Assembly (NCBI RefSeq): GCF_003711265.1 | Contig: NZ_CP024634.1 | Location: forward strand, 1,550,001-1,614,000 | Length of the DNA stretch: 64,000 nucleotides | DNA from: Bathymodiolus thermophilus thioautotrophic gill symbiont | GTDB taxonomy: Bacteria > Pseudomonadota > Gammaproteobacteria > PS1 > Pseudothioglobaceae | Direction of reading: 5' to 3' | In this document: positions 9,001-17,500 of the stretch, piece by piece | Position numbering within the stretch: the stretch's first letter is position 1 | Layout of the letters: every line of letters begins with the position of its first letter | Translations under genes and position numbers: made by a program | Notes under the pieces: generated by a model | The model's input: the letters and a program-made list of their open reading frames with translations, nothing else | Told to the model about the DNA's origin: nothing | Databases searched by the model: none

Positions 9001-11315
9001 ACCTAATCATTGCCACCGACCCTTCCTTCCCCATGATTCCATTTGTCAATCCTTTTGACGGCTCTGCCAATATCTTAGGCTCTTTACAAGGTATGGCAGA
9101 CATAAGCAACTCTGGACAAAACGCCTTATGGAGTTGGAAGAAAACCAAGAAGTTTGCCACCAGCATGAGTTCCTTAGACAGAACCAGCGACACCAACTAT
9201 GAGAAAATCTTAATCAGTGGCGGTCAAAACGCAGTCTCTGACCGAGGGTTAAAATACGACATAGAAATGGCACTCAACAAACAAGCCAATAACTTTATGC
9301 AGCGTGAAAGCAAACGCCAACAAGCAAAGCAAAACTTCAAAGAACACATCAGCAACTTTAGTTTAAACCTCACAATCGGCGGACAAGGCTCCGACATCCT
9401 CATCGGCAACGGCAATTTTAGTTTTATGTTCGGCGATACCTTCTCCTCTGTTTTAGACACCACCGTCGCCTCCTTATTCGGCATTATGCAACAAGGCTAC
9501 ACCTTAGACGGCCAACCCAAAACCACCTTTACTTACACCCCCAGCAATGTCAAAACCAAACTGATTAACGGCATTCTCAACGGAATGGCATCCCAAGCAA
9601 AAGACATCACCTTCGGCGACATACTGGGTTACAAATACACCAACTTCGGCCACATCTACAAAGCCGTAGCCAACACCCCCGATTTATCCCTATCAAATTT
9701 ATTAAAAGAACTCCTAGGCACCGTATCTGACACCTTTAGCAACTCCATTACCGCCTTATCTGAACCAGAACGCATTGTTAAGGCATTAGTCGCTGGAGGA
9801 GAATCGTTCAAAGACATGGGTGAAAACACTTTAGATGCATTAGGCATTAAAGACAAAGATAAGGACGATGATGACAATAACGACGACGATAATAACAATG
9901 ATAACGATGAAAACAACAAAGATGAAAACAACAACACAAACACAGGAGACAACGACAGCGAATCCAAAAAGAACAAAAGCAACAAAGCCTTCGGCTTCAG
10001 CGGCCTCAAACTCCCCTCATTGTTTAATATGTTCACACCCAATCTAATCAAAACCCTAAGCAGTTTACCAGAACTGGCAGAAACCCTATCCAGCAGCATC
10101 TCCACAGACTCTGCCAACATAAAAGACAAAGCACTTGAGCTTTTCTCCGACATTGGCTTTATGTCCAATGACGGCGATTTGTTCTTCAACATAGGTGCCC
10201 AAAACTTCGCATGGGGTGGCGATGGCAAAGACCTATTTGCACTCATGGGCACCAACAACAATGTCTGGGGTGGCAAAGGCGATGATGTCGCCTATGTCAT
10301 TGGCGAAGGCAACACCATCAGCGGCAACCAAGGCGATGACAGTGCCGTGTATGTCGGACAAAACCACATGTTCATTGGCGGCGAAGGCGATGACATTGGC
10401 GTTGCCTCAGGTCGCTACAACACTTTGTTTGGCGGTACCGGCAGAGACCAACTTTGGGCATTTGGAGAGGGCGCCTATATCACCGGCAACGAAGGCGATG
10501 ACTATCTAGTATCCACTGGCAATTATGGCAAAATTCACGGTCACACTGGCGATGACATCGGCATTTTAATCGGTGCTCACAATGTCATGGACTTAGGCAA
10601 AGGTAATGACCACGGCAAAGTATTTGGCAACAAAAACATCGTTTATCTACGCGATGGCAACGACGAACTAGAAGTCGCCAGCCATCAGTCTTCTATTATG
10701 GCAAACGCTGGCGATGATTCTTTATATATGCACAAAAACTCAAGCGACAACAAGATTGACGCAGGATCAGGTGATGACTTATTGTATTTAGGCGGCACAG
10801 AAAACAAAGTTACTGGTGGCACAGGCGCCGATATATTCATCGTTGGCAACGACAACATCTTTAGCACAATCATCACCGATAAAGACGATTACATCGCTTT
10901 TGATTTAGACAGTTATCAAGACACCATGTATTACAAAAGCAACAACAACCTTTTGATTAAACACCGATCGTTAATAAAACCCAATAAAGCCGACAGCGAT
11001 TACCAAAGCGACAACACCGGCGTTGACATCGCCAAACAATACCGCAACCAAGAAGGCAGTGTGTTAATTGAAGACTATTTTGCCAATAGCAACAGCAATG
11101 AAAGTGCAAAAATCTGCATCAGCATTGACACCAACAACGACCGCTATCACTATTTAGACAAGGCACAAATCAGTAAGTTAGTTGAATACATGTCATCCTT
11201 TGATTCCTTTGCTGATACCGAAGGTGTGGCTAACTATAAAAGAGAGGTTAATCAATTGTGGTCTGGTGCGAAGGTTGGCTATAATATGCCTGAAGTTATG
11301 AAGAGTTTGGCTTGA
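1..11315 (+). CDS. rtxA: MARTX-type multidomain toxin, 5' end outside window
   Basis: The reading frame is already open at base 3 (AWIDK precedes the first ATG at 18) and aligns with the middle of the downstream toxin, so the true N-terminus lies upstream. Residues counted from ATG 18. Order: end of a kinase-like domain (1-150); C80 cysteine protease domain with His302/Cys342; helical bundle then TcdA/TcdB-like glycosyltransferase (415-790; Trp545, Asp696, Arg699, Asp712); several degenerate C80-like folds (970-1440); C80 with Tyr1587 for His and Cys1631; intact C80 His1792/Cys1830; helical segment (1905-2128); intact C80 His2207/Cys2248; unassigned stretch (2310-2575); C80 with Tyr2682/Cys2725; GQ linker; Asp/Asn-rich segment; RTX glycine-rich nonapeptides (about 3385-3605) and C-terminal export region. 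Expected to be secreted by the RtxB/D/E system downstream and autoprocessed in the host. MARTX assignment is firm; individual effector functions are inferred. Confidence 0.88.
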   Translation, partial: AWIDKMRELGIKTPEYYKTIVMTDQNQQQHHGILVEHIHDTKVVRPGLSTQIKNERITKRTLDDIQNLLSKFEQNPDLYIPDFQMLMGKDGQLYTFDPGSVSPPMDRPDSPAHQNMRESSIKGLRGLNEKVTIFLKEFNEKNRTHAIFVDEASLKKDPTLRERLISKAKKQQNLAIVSYNFEDALTDPTILYQPDNPQPIDRIEVMTDKGIRSPDQLDMFFLAQSMPSVSGDMIFRNRSVESFSNYQTNIIVQHGNSDTAIKAAQDLANKHPDNSIIVHFDANNKLVTADNELYTPNGNVRLSFVDHGENFVTDESSMDELVDKVKQINDTYGNENTYFERIALVGCDTNSVRKGLTKDFARAVYNNIPTLRNADITGRTGEVQVNDDGTKTMKTGGAKTVYSWRNGDIVSKTEGAKTTADKLKNPLSLTISDFISERISEFQSSTTLVTFAESEFYNILSECMEYVDDFNYKDMSAQEKISFFQGVKEKLSNFSNTGAPPPSMQAHIATLENYSGEIISRSEHRIRMNNKFPVTITKGNKVSDIIHYVWTGGAMPKSYLDNIKAIKRQNDKLTVRLHYDPDSLLMNELKKRMQTHVDNNLTVGGNRRYEAIKLTKRFSDYCGDRDLSSDVIKGFMVDVLGVPIAEVNEIEEKSNKYWGDFPGNNPNLELAPISFDDTELSGMKEAYQFELKNGSMAGASDVVRFSVLHTEGGMYADVGLIFDRSGRNNFLYNYIQSFPENGFAYKQAVASLQSTYPLVANNNFLVAAPYSEFTGTLVQDISEAYNRITSNEVEEARRSYGSNQVLDQYDTSIVPLNKFYLDHVNHLSIKPLNNHILDAHGSWQSKWNAKGVEFIVFIVDTESLSDTQRRGLIDNIERNVDGYNNDAYKVVVLDSHAVVNPVRREVIEHRNPFFTVQKVPVKSDGISINYPKLFERSRRIIVHDNDNNFEPMLEDFSSTVERSEPSEFNKTIEGVTSARCFQVFLFDDRANFKQTIRELAPDISKENYVALVYDKSNQKYDVLDGHDFEFNNTKRLKVNFIGELSNLESSSEIQKRIFSAESALPQIDIKGHTKETRVVLSKDMSPNQSLFKIEKTFSDDSHFYTNKGIVSIHAQNNENKSNATILINNKAGNVVVQDNAVLTWKGLTTPEREFLQRTESESSKSNNDSLNKYHNVIVQSSQSWYQDSYDLACDTNFKGNTSIVQITENGFRTIYGTPPSSITGDVRVIFAFNKNYKIVNNVNHIREILSPDAKISDIRLINRTAPSVLKNPDTEANYMEHVSRITHRYKDAQVSMQQGMQSNKYLFYNYSFHSLITPSASNDFQEKGIIFKISNGSSVNEYADRVMSLYPNNSYIATLDPITNEIRVYDSYGNIVTDANINGKYEIHVLGRVSDLERIGSESLSDYIVKLQKSIKITPEKEVSVGLTVCSTTDSATSDLLFDSNNYALNVYHKLAQYNQNSGGSIQSRNILFGTDGDGIRTLGVINAAHLAETTPHQNTPLHNWVDLSQEQINKLALESQKTKPSLANHDHQVLIQTEADDNVKDNTSRLASKHPTQTTIVQMQKDGTYKVVYGAKLENITGRVKMVAVGYGREKNGVQTLGGRNESELSDNILTLKRDLNPTNTTIGRTSLVACNLESNNPTNNPDSQYGKQVIQRLHQGGINGDLSVRSSYVGIQPDGTKVTSDTGVDNWKHKDSEAKTVYSYDKNGKVESKVYDNNGVLVKYNGQHLDGTRYKSNIIVQNSDNATVVEAANALFNKRPNTSVIVKFDQNGNLVTLKGEAYTPTGGTRVNFVDHGANLSQEGAQSLADKARILQQTYGNSDTKIKRMALVGCDTDGVNQSLTRHFAHAVYNDTPALKQTEITGRTGQVQVNADGTKTMTTGGTKTIYSWNGSRGGITQRTETIKRYSDSLENPLGKFDDQIKEIDALLKITPMSESTKKILTDTRNTFRKVDSAYQTVPYATEYIEGLMEEHELELKAYLDEHKDTQVKESLEAFRDSLNAQCADLQFEIENQLKQEFLNILKEKSENQVLKLIAFHEKLLSKTNQHSQLAWLTYQSLEKMKRAASNTLSKMEDRVSTLDALSGEEKIRVLAEVSKNINDLCENLEYFKEADQVKIKEFKTKTLASLELGTWSKGKVVDTYRVPLVDDNAFRVIVQLSDDVDAAYLAGKHFGNSTLVQMDEYGNYRVVYGPELGGIPDGKKVKFEILGHGDTVEKTMGKRTAADMAKSILDLKAHIPKTVDVTAVSLKGCCAGVDYGKDVLIELNKENFKPVISSRLGLTEVYTFGRVLTSRIYHSENNRTAWKYDENDKIVAVPYSDEKHHIVLSVDEEGNPKVIKTHNNKDWRKFKGELRVKVMAGERLNTLDALENFQDQLKIQGAKMSQIDIETGEQDWFKGRPDNTLRSYGRHTRLMGTIIESNITLHIDSGLHDGATVFSYKNAPDQEVVINSPEYLVSYSDAWKSNFIFFDYNEENIPFLSVPIKYDPDITLNIIISTEGSTKEMVLSQFQQAKKELGRASILKVRISTGQQYLMPEQESRDLINYLSQELGVRIERAHEDTRYSEPRLLLSKNPGDPEIKVHDHLAETTPHQDTPIHNWADLSQEQINKLTTEAQKPQPSLANHDHQVLIQTEADGNVRDSTFRLASKHPAQTTIVQMQKDGTHQVVYGLDLEDITGKVKMVAVGYGREKDGAQTMGGRTADELSANITELNRALAGNADIQRISIVGCNMESDNPTDNNDSQYGRRMVEKLSQSNIKAPVAVRSSYVAVDENGRKLTSNTGAGNWMHKDSAAKTVYSLGATGAVVSRVYNDEGTLIKYNGRRLNEDLDNDKSAQGTENQETSDKHAQGQGQGQGQGQSESETETTKQKLDDIDKRQTDFANSVNQNKLRRLPNGNAPANNDNENTKTGGMSAPALNVQIDIGGGDHASLFGGSTNVDVKVGNGAHHTLMYGSNNVLVSIGDIGDSSRFVEIGGYRALEGVQILIGTKNVVVNHGVRNDLIIATDPSFPMIPFVNPFDGSANILGSLQGMADISNSGQNALWSWKKTKKFATSMSSLDRTSDTNYEKILISGGQNAVSDRGLKYDIEMALNKQANNFMQRESKRQQAKQNFKEHISNFSLNLTIGGQGSDILIGNGNFSFMFGDTFSSVLDTTVASLFGIMQQGYTLDGQPKTTFTYTPSNVKTKLINGILNGMASQAKDITFGDILGYKYTNFGHIYKAVANTPDLSLSNLLKELLGTVSDTFSNSITALSEPERIVKALVAGGESFKDMGENTLDALGIKDKDKDDDDNNDDDNNNDNDENNKDENNNTNTGDNDSESKKNKSNKAFGFSGLKLPSLFNMFTPNLIKTLSSLPELAETLSSSISTDSANIKDKALELFSDIGFMSNDGDLFFNIGAQNFAWGGDGKDLFALMGTNNNVWGGKGDDVAYVIGEGNTISGNQGDDSAVYVGQNHMFIGGEGDDIGVASGRYNTLFGGTGRDQLWAFGEGAYITGNEGDDYLVSTGNYGKIHGHTGDDIGILIGAHNVMDLGKGNDHGKVFGNKNIVYLRDGNDELEVASHQSSIMANAGDDSLYMHKNSSDNKIDAGSGDDLLYLGGTENKVTGGTGADIFIVGNDNIFSTIITDKDDYIAFDLDSYQDTMYYKSNNNLLIKHRSLIKPNKADSDYQSDNTGVDIAKQYRNQEGSVLIEDYFANSNSNESAKICISIDTNNDRYHYLDKAQISKLVEYMSSFDSFADTEGVANYKREVNQLWSGAKVGYNMPEVMKSLA
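739..1245 (+). other. Intact C80 (MARTX-type cysteine protease) domain in first toxin
   Basis: The sub-region starts with NIIVQHGNSD, carries the His motif FVDHGENF (His302) and the Cys motif ALVGCDT (Cys342), and ends in a TKTMKTGGAKTVYSW strand. The pattern matches the C80 family, whose MARTX and clostridial members are activated by inositol hexakisphosphate and cleave after Leu. The same block, almost unchanged at nucleotide level, is present in the second toxin at about 26120-26625. Confidence 0.75.
1560..2380 (+). other. TcdA/TcdB-like (GT44-type) glycosyltransferase domain, DxD altered to DxG
   Basis: Motifs follow large clostridial toxins in order: IIHYVWTGG (TcdB has HFVWIGG with Trp102), then AGASDVVRFS (TcdB Asp270 and Arg273), then GGMYADVG where TcdB has YLDVD. 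The spacing from the ASD aspartate (696) to the first Asp of the DxD site (712) is 16 residues, as in TcdB 270 to 286. The second Asp, a metal ligand in TcdB, is Gly here and also in the second toxin. A helical segment before it (ESEFYNIL...) resembles the TcdA/B N-terminal membrane-localisation bundle. Fold call is strong; activity is uncertain. Confidence 0.72.
8540..8581 (+). repeat. Hexanucleotide (GGRCAA) tandem repeat encoding Gly-Gln linker
   Basis: Five GGRCAA units encode (GQ)5 between the last C80 domain and the C-terminal region. The second toxin has four units at the same position (about 30638-30663). The one-unit difference is the only clear length change between the two 3' ends, as expected of slippage at a short tandem repeat. 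Confidence 0.85.
10170..10830 (+). repeat. C-terminal RTX (glycine-rich, Ca-binding type) repeats of first toxin
   Basis: Successive GGxGxD-type motifs (GGDGKD, GGKGDD, GNQGDD, GGEGDD, GGTGRD, GNEGDD, GHTGDD, GSGDD, GGTGAD), spaced about 20 residues apart, match MARTX C-terminal repeats. These fold in the presence of calcium outside the cell and precede the type I export signal. The second toxin has an almost identical block at about 32255-32915. Confidence 0.85.
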
Positions 11316-11419
11316 TGAAACAAAAGGAAAGTAAGGGCAACAAGGTGAATAAAAGCTTCTAACAAGATAAACAAGAGTAACTCTACACTAGGAACTATAT
11401 TTATGACACACAACCCTTT

Positions 11420-11448
11420 TTACAAAAAAAATATAAGTTATTATAGAA
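11420..11448 (+). promoter_or_regulatory. Candidate sigma-70-type promoter for second toxin
   Basis: TTTACA at 11420-11425 and TATAGA at 11443-11448 are separated by 17 bases, in the 197-base gap between the toxin genes. No hairpin with a T-tract follows the first toxin (only a short AGAGTAACTCT palindrome near 11374), so read-through is also possible. Confidence 0.4.
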
Positions 11449-11512
11449 ACACAAGTTATTATCAAAAACCCACTTTTTACCCTCTATATTCACCCACAAA
11501 CCCAAGGCTCCC

Positions 11513-14500
11513 ATGGGCTCCATAGTAAACATATTCAGATCCGTTGTCGACAGCATTGTATACTTTGTAACCGGCAGTTATGTTGGAGATGATGGCGATA
11601 ACACACTAACTGCGCTTGGTTTTGCCGTATGGGGGGATGGTGTTTATATGCATGGGGGGAATGACACGGTCTATGCTGCCAGTTTAAAGCTTGATGTTTA
11701 TGACACTTGGGGAGACTTGAGTATTTATGGTGCTGCTGGCCTTATGAATATCAATAAAAGCGATTGGGGCAATATGTCTGTGACGGGTCTTTCTGGGGCA
11801 ATGACTTTGCGACATACGGGTCGATCGGGCAATATTAATTTTGATGGTGCAGCGGCAAGTAACGATGTGTATCGTCATGGCAATACAGGCAATATTTCAT
11901 TTTTAGGTATTGGTATTTCAAATAGGGTAATCAACGATGTCAAGTATGGCAATATTGATTTCACAGGTGCCGGTATGTCGAATGTGGTGGAACGACGAGG
12001 TGGAGAGCGTGGCACTATTCATTTCAAAGGTGCTGGTGCGTTAAACAAAGTGACCAACACTGCCAACCAAGGCAATATTTATTTCAGTGGCATAGGTGCT
12101 TACAACAAAGTAGAACGACGAGGCATTTCAGGCAACATTGTTTTCACAGGTGCAGGCTTTTACAACAAAGTGACCAATATCACGCACCAAGGCAACATTA
12201 ACTTTAGAGGCATTGGTGGATACAACAAAGTAGAACGACGAGGCGGATACAAAGGCAATGTCTTCTTCAAAGGTGTAGGCATAGGTAATCATGTTATCAA
12301 TACAGCCGAATATGGCAACACCGACTTTATTGGCGGTGGTGGTGCCAATGTTGTCAAACATTCTGCCAATGGCAACCTTTCGTTTAAAGGCATTGGCATT
12401 ATCAACAAAGTTGATCACACAGGGGATTATGGCAATATGACCTTTATAGGCGGTGGTGGTGGTAACTTTATTACCCGTTCTGGCATAAAAGGCAATGGAG
12501 ATTTAACCATCTTGGGTGGTGGTAATATCGTTACTTGGTCAACAGATGGCAAATTAAAAGCAAAACTCGGCGGCTTCCGTTTAAACAAAATAGACAGATA
12601 TGGTCGTGGCGATACAAATTTAATACTTATCTCTCTAGGCAATATCGTCAATGTAGATGTTAGCAAAGGTGATTTAAGCTTGACAGGTATTGGCATAGCC
12701 AATATTGTTACCTACAAAGGACACGGCACCTTAAGTGCTGAATTGTTCGGTGGTGCCAATATCATCACCAGAGAGGGCACTGGAGATTCCATACTCCATC
12801 TTTTGGCTGGTGCCAATGTCTTCACTGATTTTTCTACAGGCAACATTAGCGGCTCTTTACTCGGCGGTTTGAATGTGGTTACCAAAGACGGCAATGGCGA
12901 CATTAACATATCTATGTATGGCGGTGGCAATGTCCTTACCCACATCGGCGATGGCGATATTCAAACCAGAATGCTTGGCGGTGCCAATGTTATTACCAAA
13001 TCAGGTAATGGCGATATAATAGCCCTGTTGTTCGGTCTTGCCAATGTCGTTACCCACATCGGCAATGGCAATGTTTATTTACTTATGCTAGGCATAGGCA
13101 ACATTGCCACCAAAGTCGGCGATGGCGATGTTATTGTCGGTATGTTTGGCACTGGCAATGTCCTCACCCATGTCGGCAACGGCATGACTGCTGCATTAAT
13201 GATATCCACAGGCGCTAACTTTTTCACCAAAGTTGGCAACGGCGCTACATTGGCAGTTATGTTTTCATTAGGGGGTAATATTTTTACCCACATTGGCGAC
13301 GGCCCAAGTGCTGTATTGATGATAGGGGGGCAAGCCAATATCTTTACTAAAATTGGCAACGGCGCCTCAGTCGCAATCATGCTTGCAGGCACTGCCAATG
13401 TTTTCACCCATATTGGCAACGGCTTTAGTGCTGCTTTAATGATAGGCGGATGTACCAATGTCTTTACCAAAGTTGGCAATGGCACCACCTTAGCAACCAT
13501 GATTGGAGGGGGTAATATTTTTACCCATATCGGCAATGGATTCTCAGTTGCATTTGCCGTTGGTGAAGCCAATATTGTTACCAAGATTGGCGCAGGCAAT
13601 CTAATAACAGCCGCCATCGGCCAAGCCAACATTGTGACCCATATTAATTTAGCAGGCAGCAGCGATGGCAACACCGTTAGCCTAGTAATAGGCCAAGCAA
13701 ACATCGTTACCCGAATCTCTTCATTGGCAGACTTCAGCGTTACCGTGTCCCCACTTGACGCCATCGTTTCAGACCCCGTTTTAGAAAGACATCGTCTGTT
13801 CCCAAGAGGAGACATCTTTTCTGCCCCACAAAAATTCTTAGAATCAGGCTTTGACGCACTCAAAGCCACTGGCGCTGCATTACTCGGTAGCAACAACGAA
13901 GGCAGTATGGTCACATTTGCTGTAGGCCGAGCCAATATCATTACCCATGTCGGTAATGGCGCTATGCTAGGTGTTGGCATTGGCGATGCTAATGTCATCA
14001 GCAAAGTCGGTCTCGGTCAAACCATACAAGCTGGCATCGGTCGACTTAATATACTCACCTCAGTTGGCGACAACGACAGTTTGCAAATTGGCATTGGCGA
14101 AGGCAATTTGATAACCAAAGTCGGCTCTGGCCACAGCGCAATGGTTGCCATCGGCAAAGCCAATATTACCACCAAAGTCGGCGACGGCTTCCATGTCGGA
14201 CTTTCCATCGGTAAATTCAATGTCAACACCCTTGTTGGCGATGGCATCGCCGTCAACGCTTTGATTGGTAAATACAACCTCAACACCCGCGTCGGACACG
14301 GCGTTAATGTCGCTGTTATGAAAGGCGATTACAACATCAATGTACGCTATGGCGATGGTATGAATGTCGCCTTAGCCGCAGGCAAAGGCAACATCACTGT
14401 CAAAATCGGCGACGGCGATTTCTACGGCGCTATGATTGAAATACGCACCAACAAACAAAGCGTTACCGCCAAAATGAAAGCCCTAATGCAAGGCATGCTG

Positions 14501-17500
14501 TCTAACTTAAAAGAAACCGCCAAAAGTGTCTTAGTCAGCCAAACCATCGGCACAGTCATCAACGGCGATGAAGCAGACACAACCAAACTCCGTGGCACCA
14601 GCCACTCCACCCCCAAAACAAAAACCGAGTACACCCAAAATGTAAACTCTGCCAATAAAGACATTGACCAATCACAATACCAAGACACAGACGCCAACGA
14701 AGATTCAGATATAGACACCCAATCAAGCAAAGACAAACAAACCGTCAACACTTTAAAATCCGACACACGAGTCAACGAAGAAGACGCCAATCATGACGCA
14801 CAAACAGTAACAGCCTTTTTAAACAATAACAACAATAGTTTAATACCAACTCAAAGCCAAAGACAAGGACAAACACATTCCACCGGACTCGACGAACTAA
14901 ACCAAAGTGGACAAAGCGATTACCACAACAGTTATACACAATTCGGCAACACCGACAAAATAACAAACGGTGCCAATCAAGACATTGAAAACAGCAAAGG
15001 TGGCATTGACAAAAGCAAAAGCAAAACACAACAAGAGCTCAACAATGTCAAACAACGCAACCAAAAGAATCAATTACACCAACAAAAGGAACAACAAGGC
15101 GCCAGTCAACGCTTGGGCGATGCCCATCTAAAAAATCAAGAAATCGGCAGCAAAGCCATCAAGCAAAAAGGACCTGCCTTAGTTGCCATGAAAGTCTATC
15201 CAACAAGCCAACACCCAGCCACCAAAAGTGTTTTTGAAATAGGCGATAAAGTCATGATTGCCTTAACCATGGACAGAGCCATGAAATACCAAGAAGGCAA
15301 AGCAAAATACGCTGCCGACTCCAAGGTCATCATCAACGGCTTGGTCTTCTCCCTTTGTGCCAACAAAGGGTTTGCCGACCCCTCTACCAATCCAGATGAA
15401 ATCACAGTAAAAAACACACAATTAATCTTTGAACACACCGTCCAAATCAACGATGCCTTTACCCAAGGCAAAAGTTTTGCCATTCAATCCTTCTCCGATC
15501 TCATCATCAGTGGCATCTCTGACAACGACGGCTATCCGCCTACTTTTACCAACATCATTTACCCCATCTCACTCAACAACACCATTGCCACTAAATTTGA
15601 CCAACGCAACTTAAGCGTATCTGGCAATACATTCCAAGGTTATACCATTAGTAAAGAATCAAGCGATGCCTCTTGGAATACCGATGCCTTTTCTCAAGAA
15701 AGTTTTGTCGGCGATGGCTATGCCATTTTTACCCTAAACGCCACCTCTGCCAGAAAAGGCTTGATGCTCGGCCTGTCCACCGACAACCCAGATGGCAGTT
15801 ACAAAACCATTGAACACGCCGTTTTTATTCACAACAACAAAATAAAAGATGTCCACAACAACAACACCAAATACACCGATTTAAATTATCGCTACCAAGC
15901 AGGCGACCAAATTAAGATTGAACGCCACGGCACCACCATTCGCTATTACCACCTCGACCACAACGGCAACACCCTCCGCATACTCGCCACCCAAACCGGC
16001 ATATCCGCCACCTCAGCACTACACATTGACACCTCCATCAAAGACAAAAACCTTACCCTTACCCATGTAAAGCTAGTCAAGGGACTAAGCAACATAAGCC
16101 CATACACCATAGATGTACACGCACCAAAACCCATTGCCGATGCTTGGCACATAAAAGGCGAAACCAGCCACACAGACAACACAAGTAACACAGACAATAC
16201 AGGCAACACAAACAACACAAGTAACACAAACAACATCCTAACCATTGGCGACAAAATCAAAGTAACCCTCACCTTAAATGAAGCCGTTACCTTAGCCAAA
16301 GTTGGCAGCAACAAAATTATGATTGCTGGCAAAGCCTTCTTATTAACCGGTGAAAACAACACCAGCACCAACACCCTAGAATTTGTCTATACCATTCAAG
16401 CAAACGACACAATAGGCACCAAAGACTTTAATATCGATAACCAATACGACATCACCCTAACTGATGTTAAAGACACAGACGGCAACAACATCGACTTCAG
16501 CAGTATTACCAGCCCCATACAATTCTCCAAAACATCACTTGACACCAATTTTGATATCGGCGGTGGCAACAGAATAACCCGCACCAACGACACTTATGAA
16601 AAAACCTCTGGCGCTGGCTGGAATGCCGATGTTACCTCTGCCAAAGGCTTTGTTAACGACGGCTATGTCATCGCCAAAATTGGCGCCCTTGGCAAAAGCA
16701 TGATGCTTGGACTCTCCAGTGACGACACCGACAATTCTTATGGCAGCATAGATTATGCTTTGTATGCAGATGGCGGTATCGGCAGTAAGTTTGTCATCTA
16801 TGAAAATGGCGATCGTAAAAAAGACACCGGTGTTGCTTATGCCATTGGCGACTATATGAAAGTCGTTCGTTCAGGCACCAGCATAAAGTATTACCACATC
16901 AAAGCCGCCGACGGCCCCCTTGCCAAAGGCACTTTACTTTACACCTCCAAAAAAACCTCAAATGCCAACACCCAATTGTTCTTAGACAGCGCCTTTCTCA
17001 GCGTAGGTGCCAAATTGTCAGCAATGCAAATATTCAGCAACAATCATCTGCCATTCTCAGTAGATGTCTACGCACCCAAACCCATCAGCACCAACGCATG
17101 GCAAATAGACACCACAACCGCCGATAACAACGGCGTCTTCACCCTCGGCGATAAAATCAAATTAACCCTCACCATAGACGAAGCCGTAACCTTAGCCAAG
17201 GTTGGCAGCAACAAAATTATGATTGCTGGCAAAGCCTTCTTATTAACCGGTGAAAATGGCACCGTTACCAACACACTGGTATTCACTTACACCGTTCAAA
17301 TCAACGACAAAATTGACGCTCAGTACTTTAACATCAGCAACAAAAACGACATTATTCTCAACAATGTCACAGACAGCGACGGCAACAACATTAATTTTGA
17401 CAGCATCACCTACACCACCCCCGTCAAACTGTCTAACACCTCACTTGACAACAACCTAACCATCAGCAGTGATAAACGCATCACCTTAACCAACGGCGTT

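Larger units (their letters stand above)
7755..11315 (+). repeat. 3.6-kb near-identical direct repeat shared by the two toxin 3' ends
   Basis: Bases 7755-11315 match 29846-33400 with only scattered substitutions and one 6-bp length difference in the GQ repeat. Sequences just upstream of the block are much more divergent. The shared block holds the Tyr-type C80 domain, Asp-rich segment and RTX C-terminus, so the export and C-terminal framework is homogenised while the effector part varies. Confidence 0.9.

Noticed and set aside
9656..10276. 206-codon minus-strand open frame, repeated at 31741-32361
   Set aside because: It lies inside the strongly supported toxin frame and is a shadow of the Asp/Asn-rich and C-terminal coding bias; its product is low-complexity Leu/Ser-rich with no start signal.
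13075..14004. 309-codon minus-strand open frame
   Set aside because: Antisense to the regular MARTX B-type repeats; periodic repeat sequence keeps the opposite frame open by chance.
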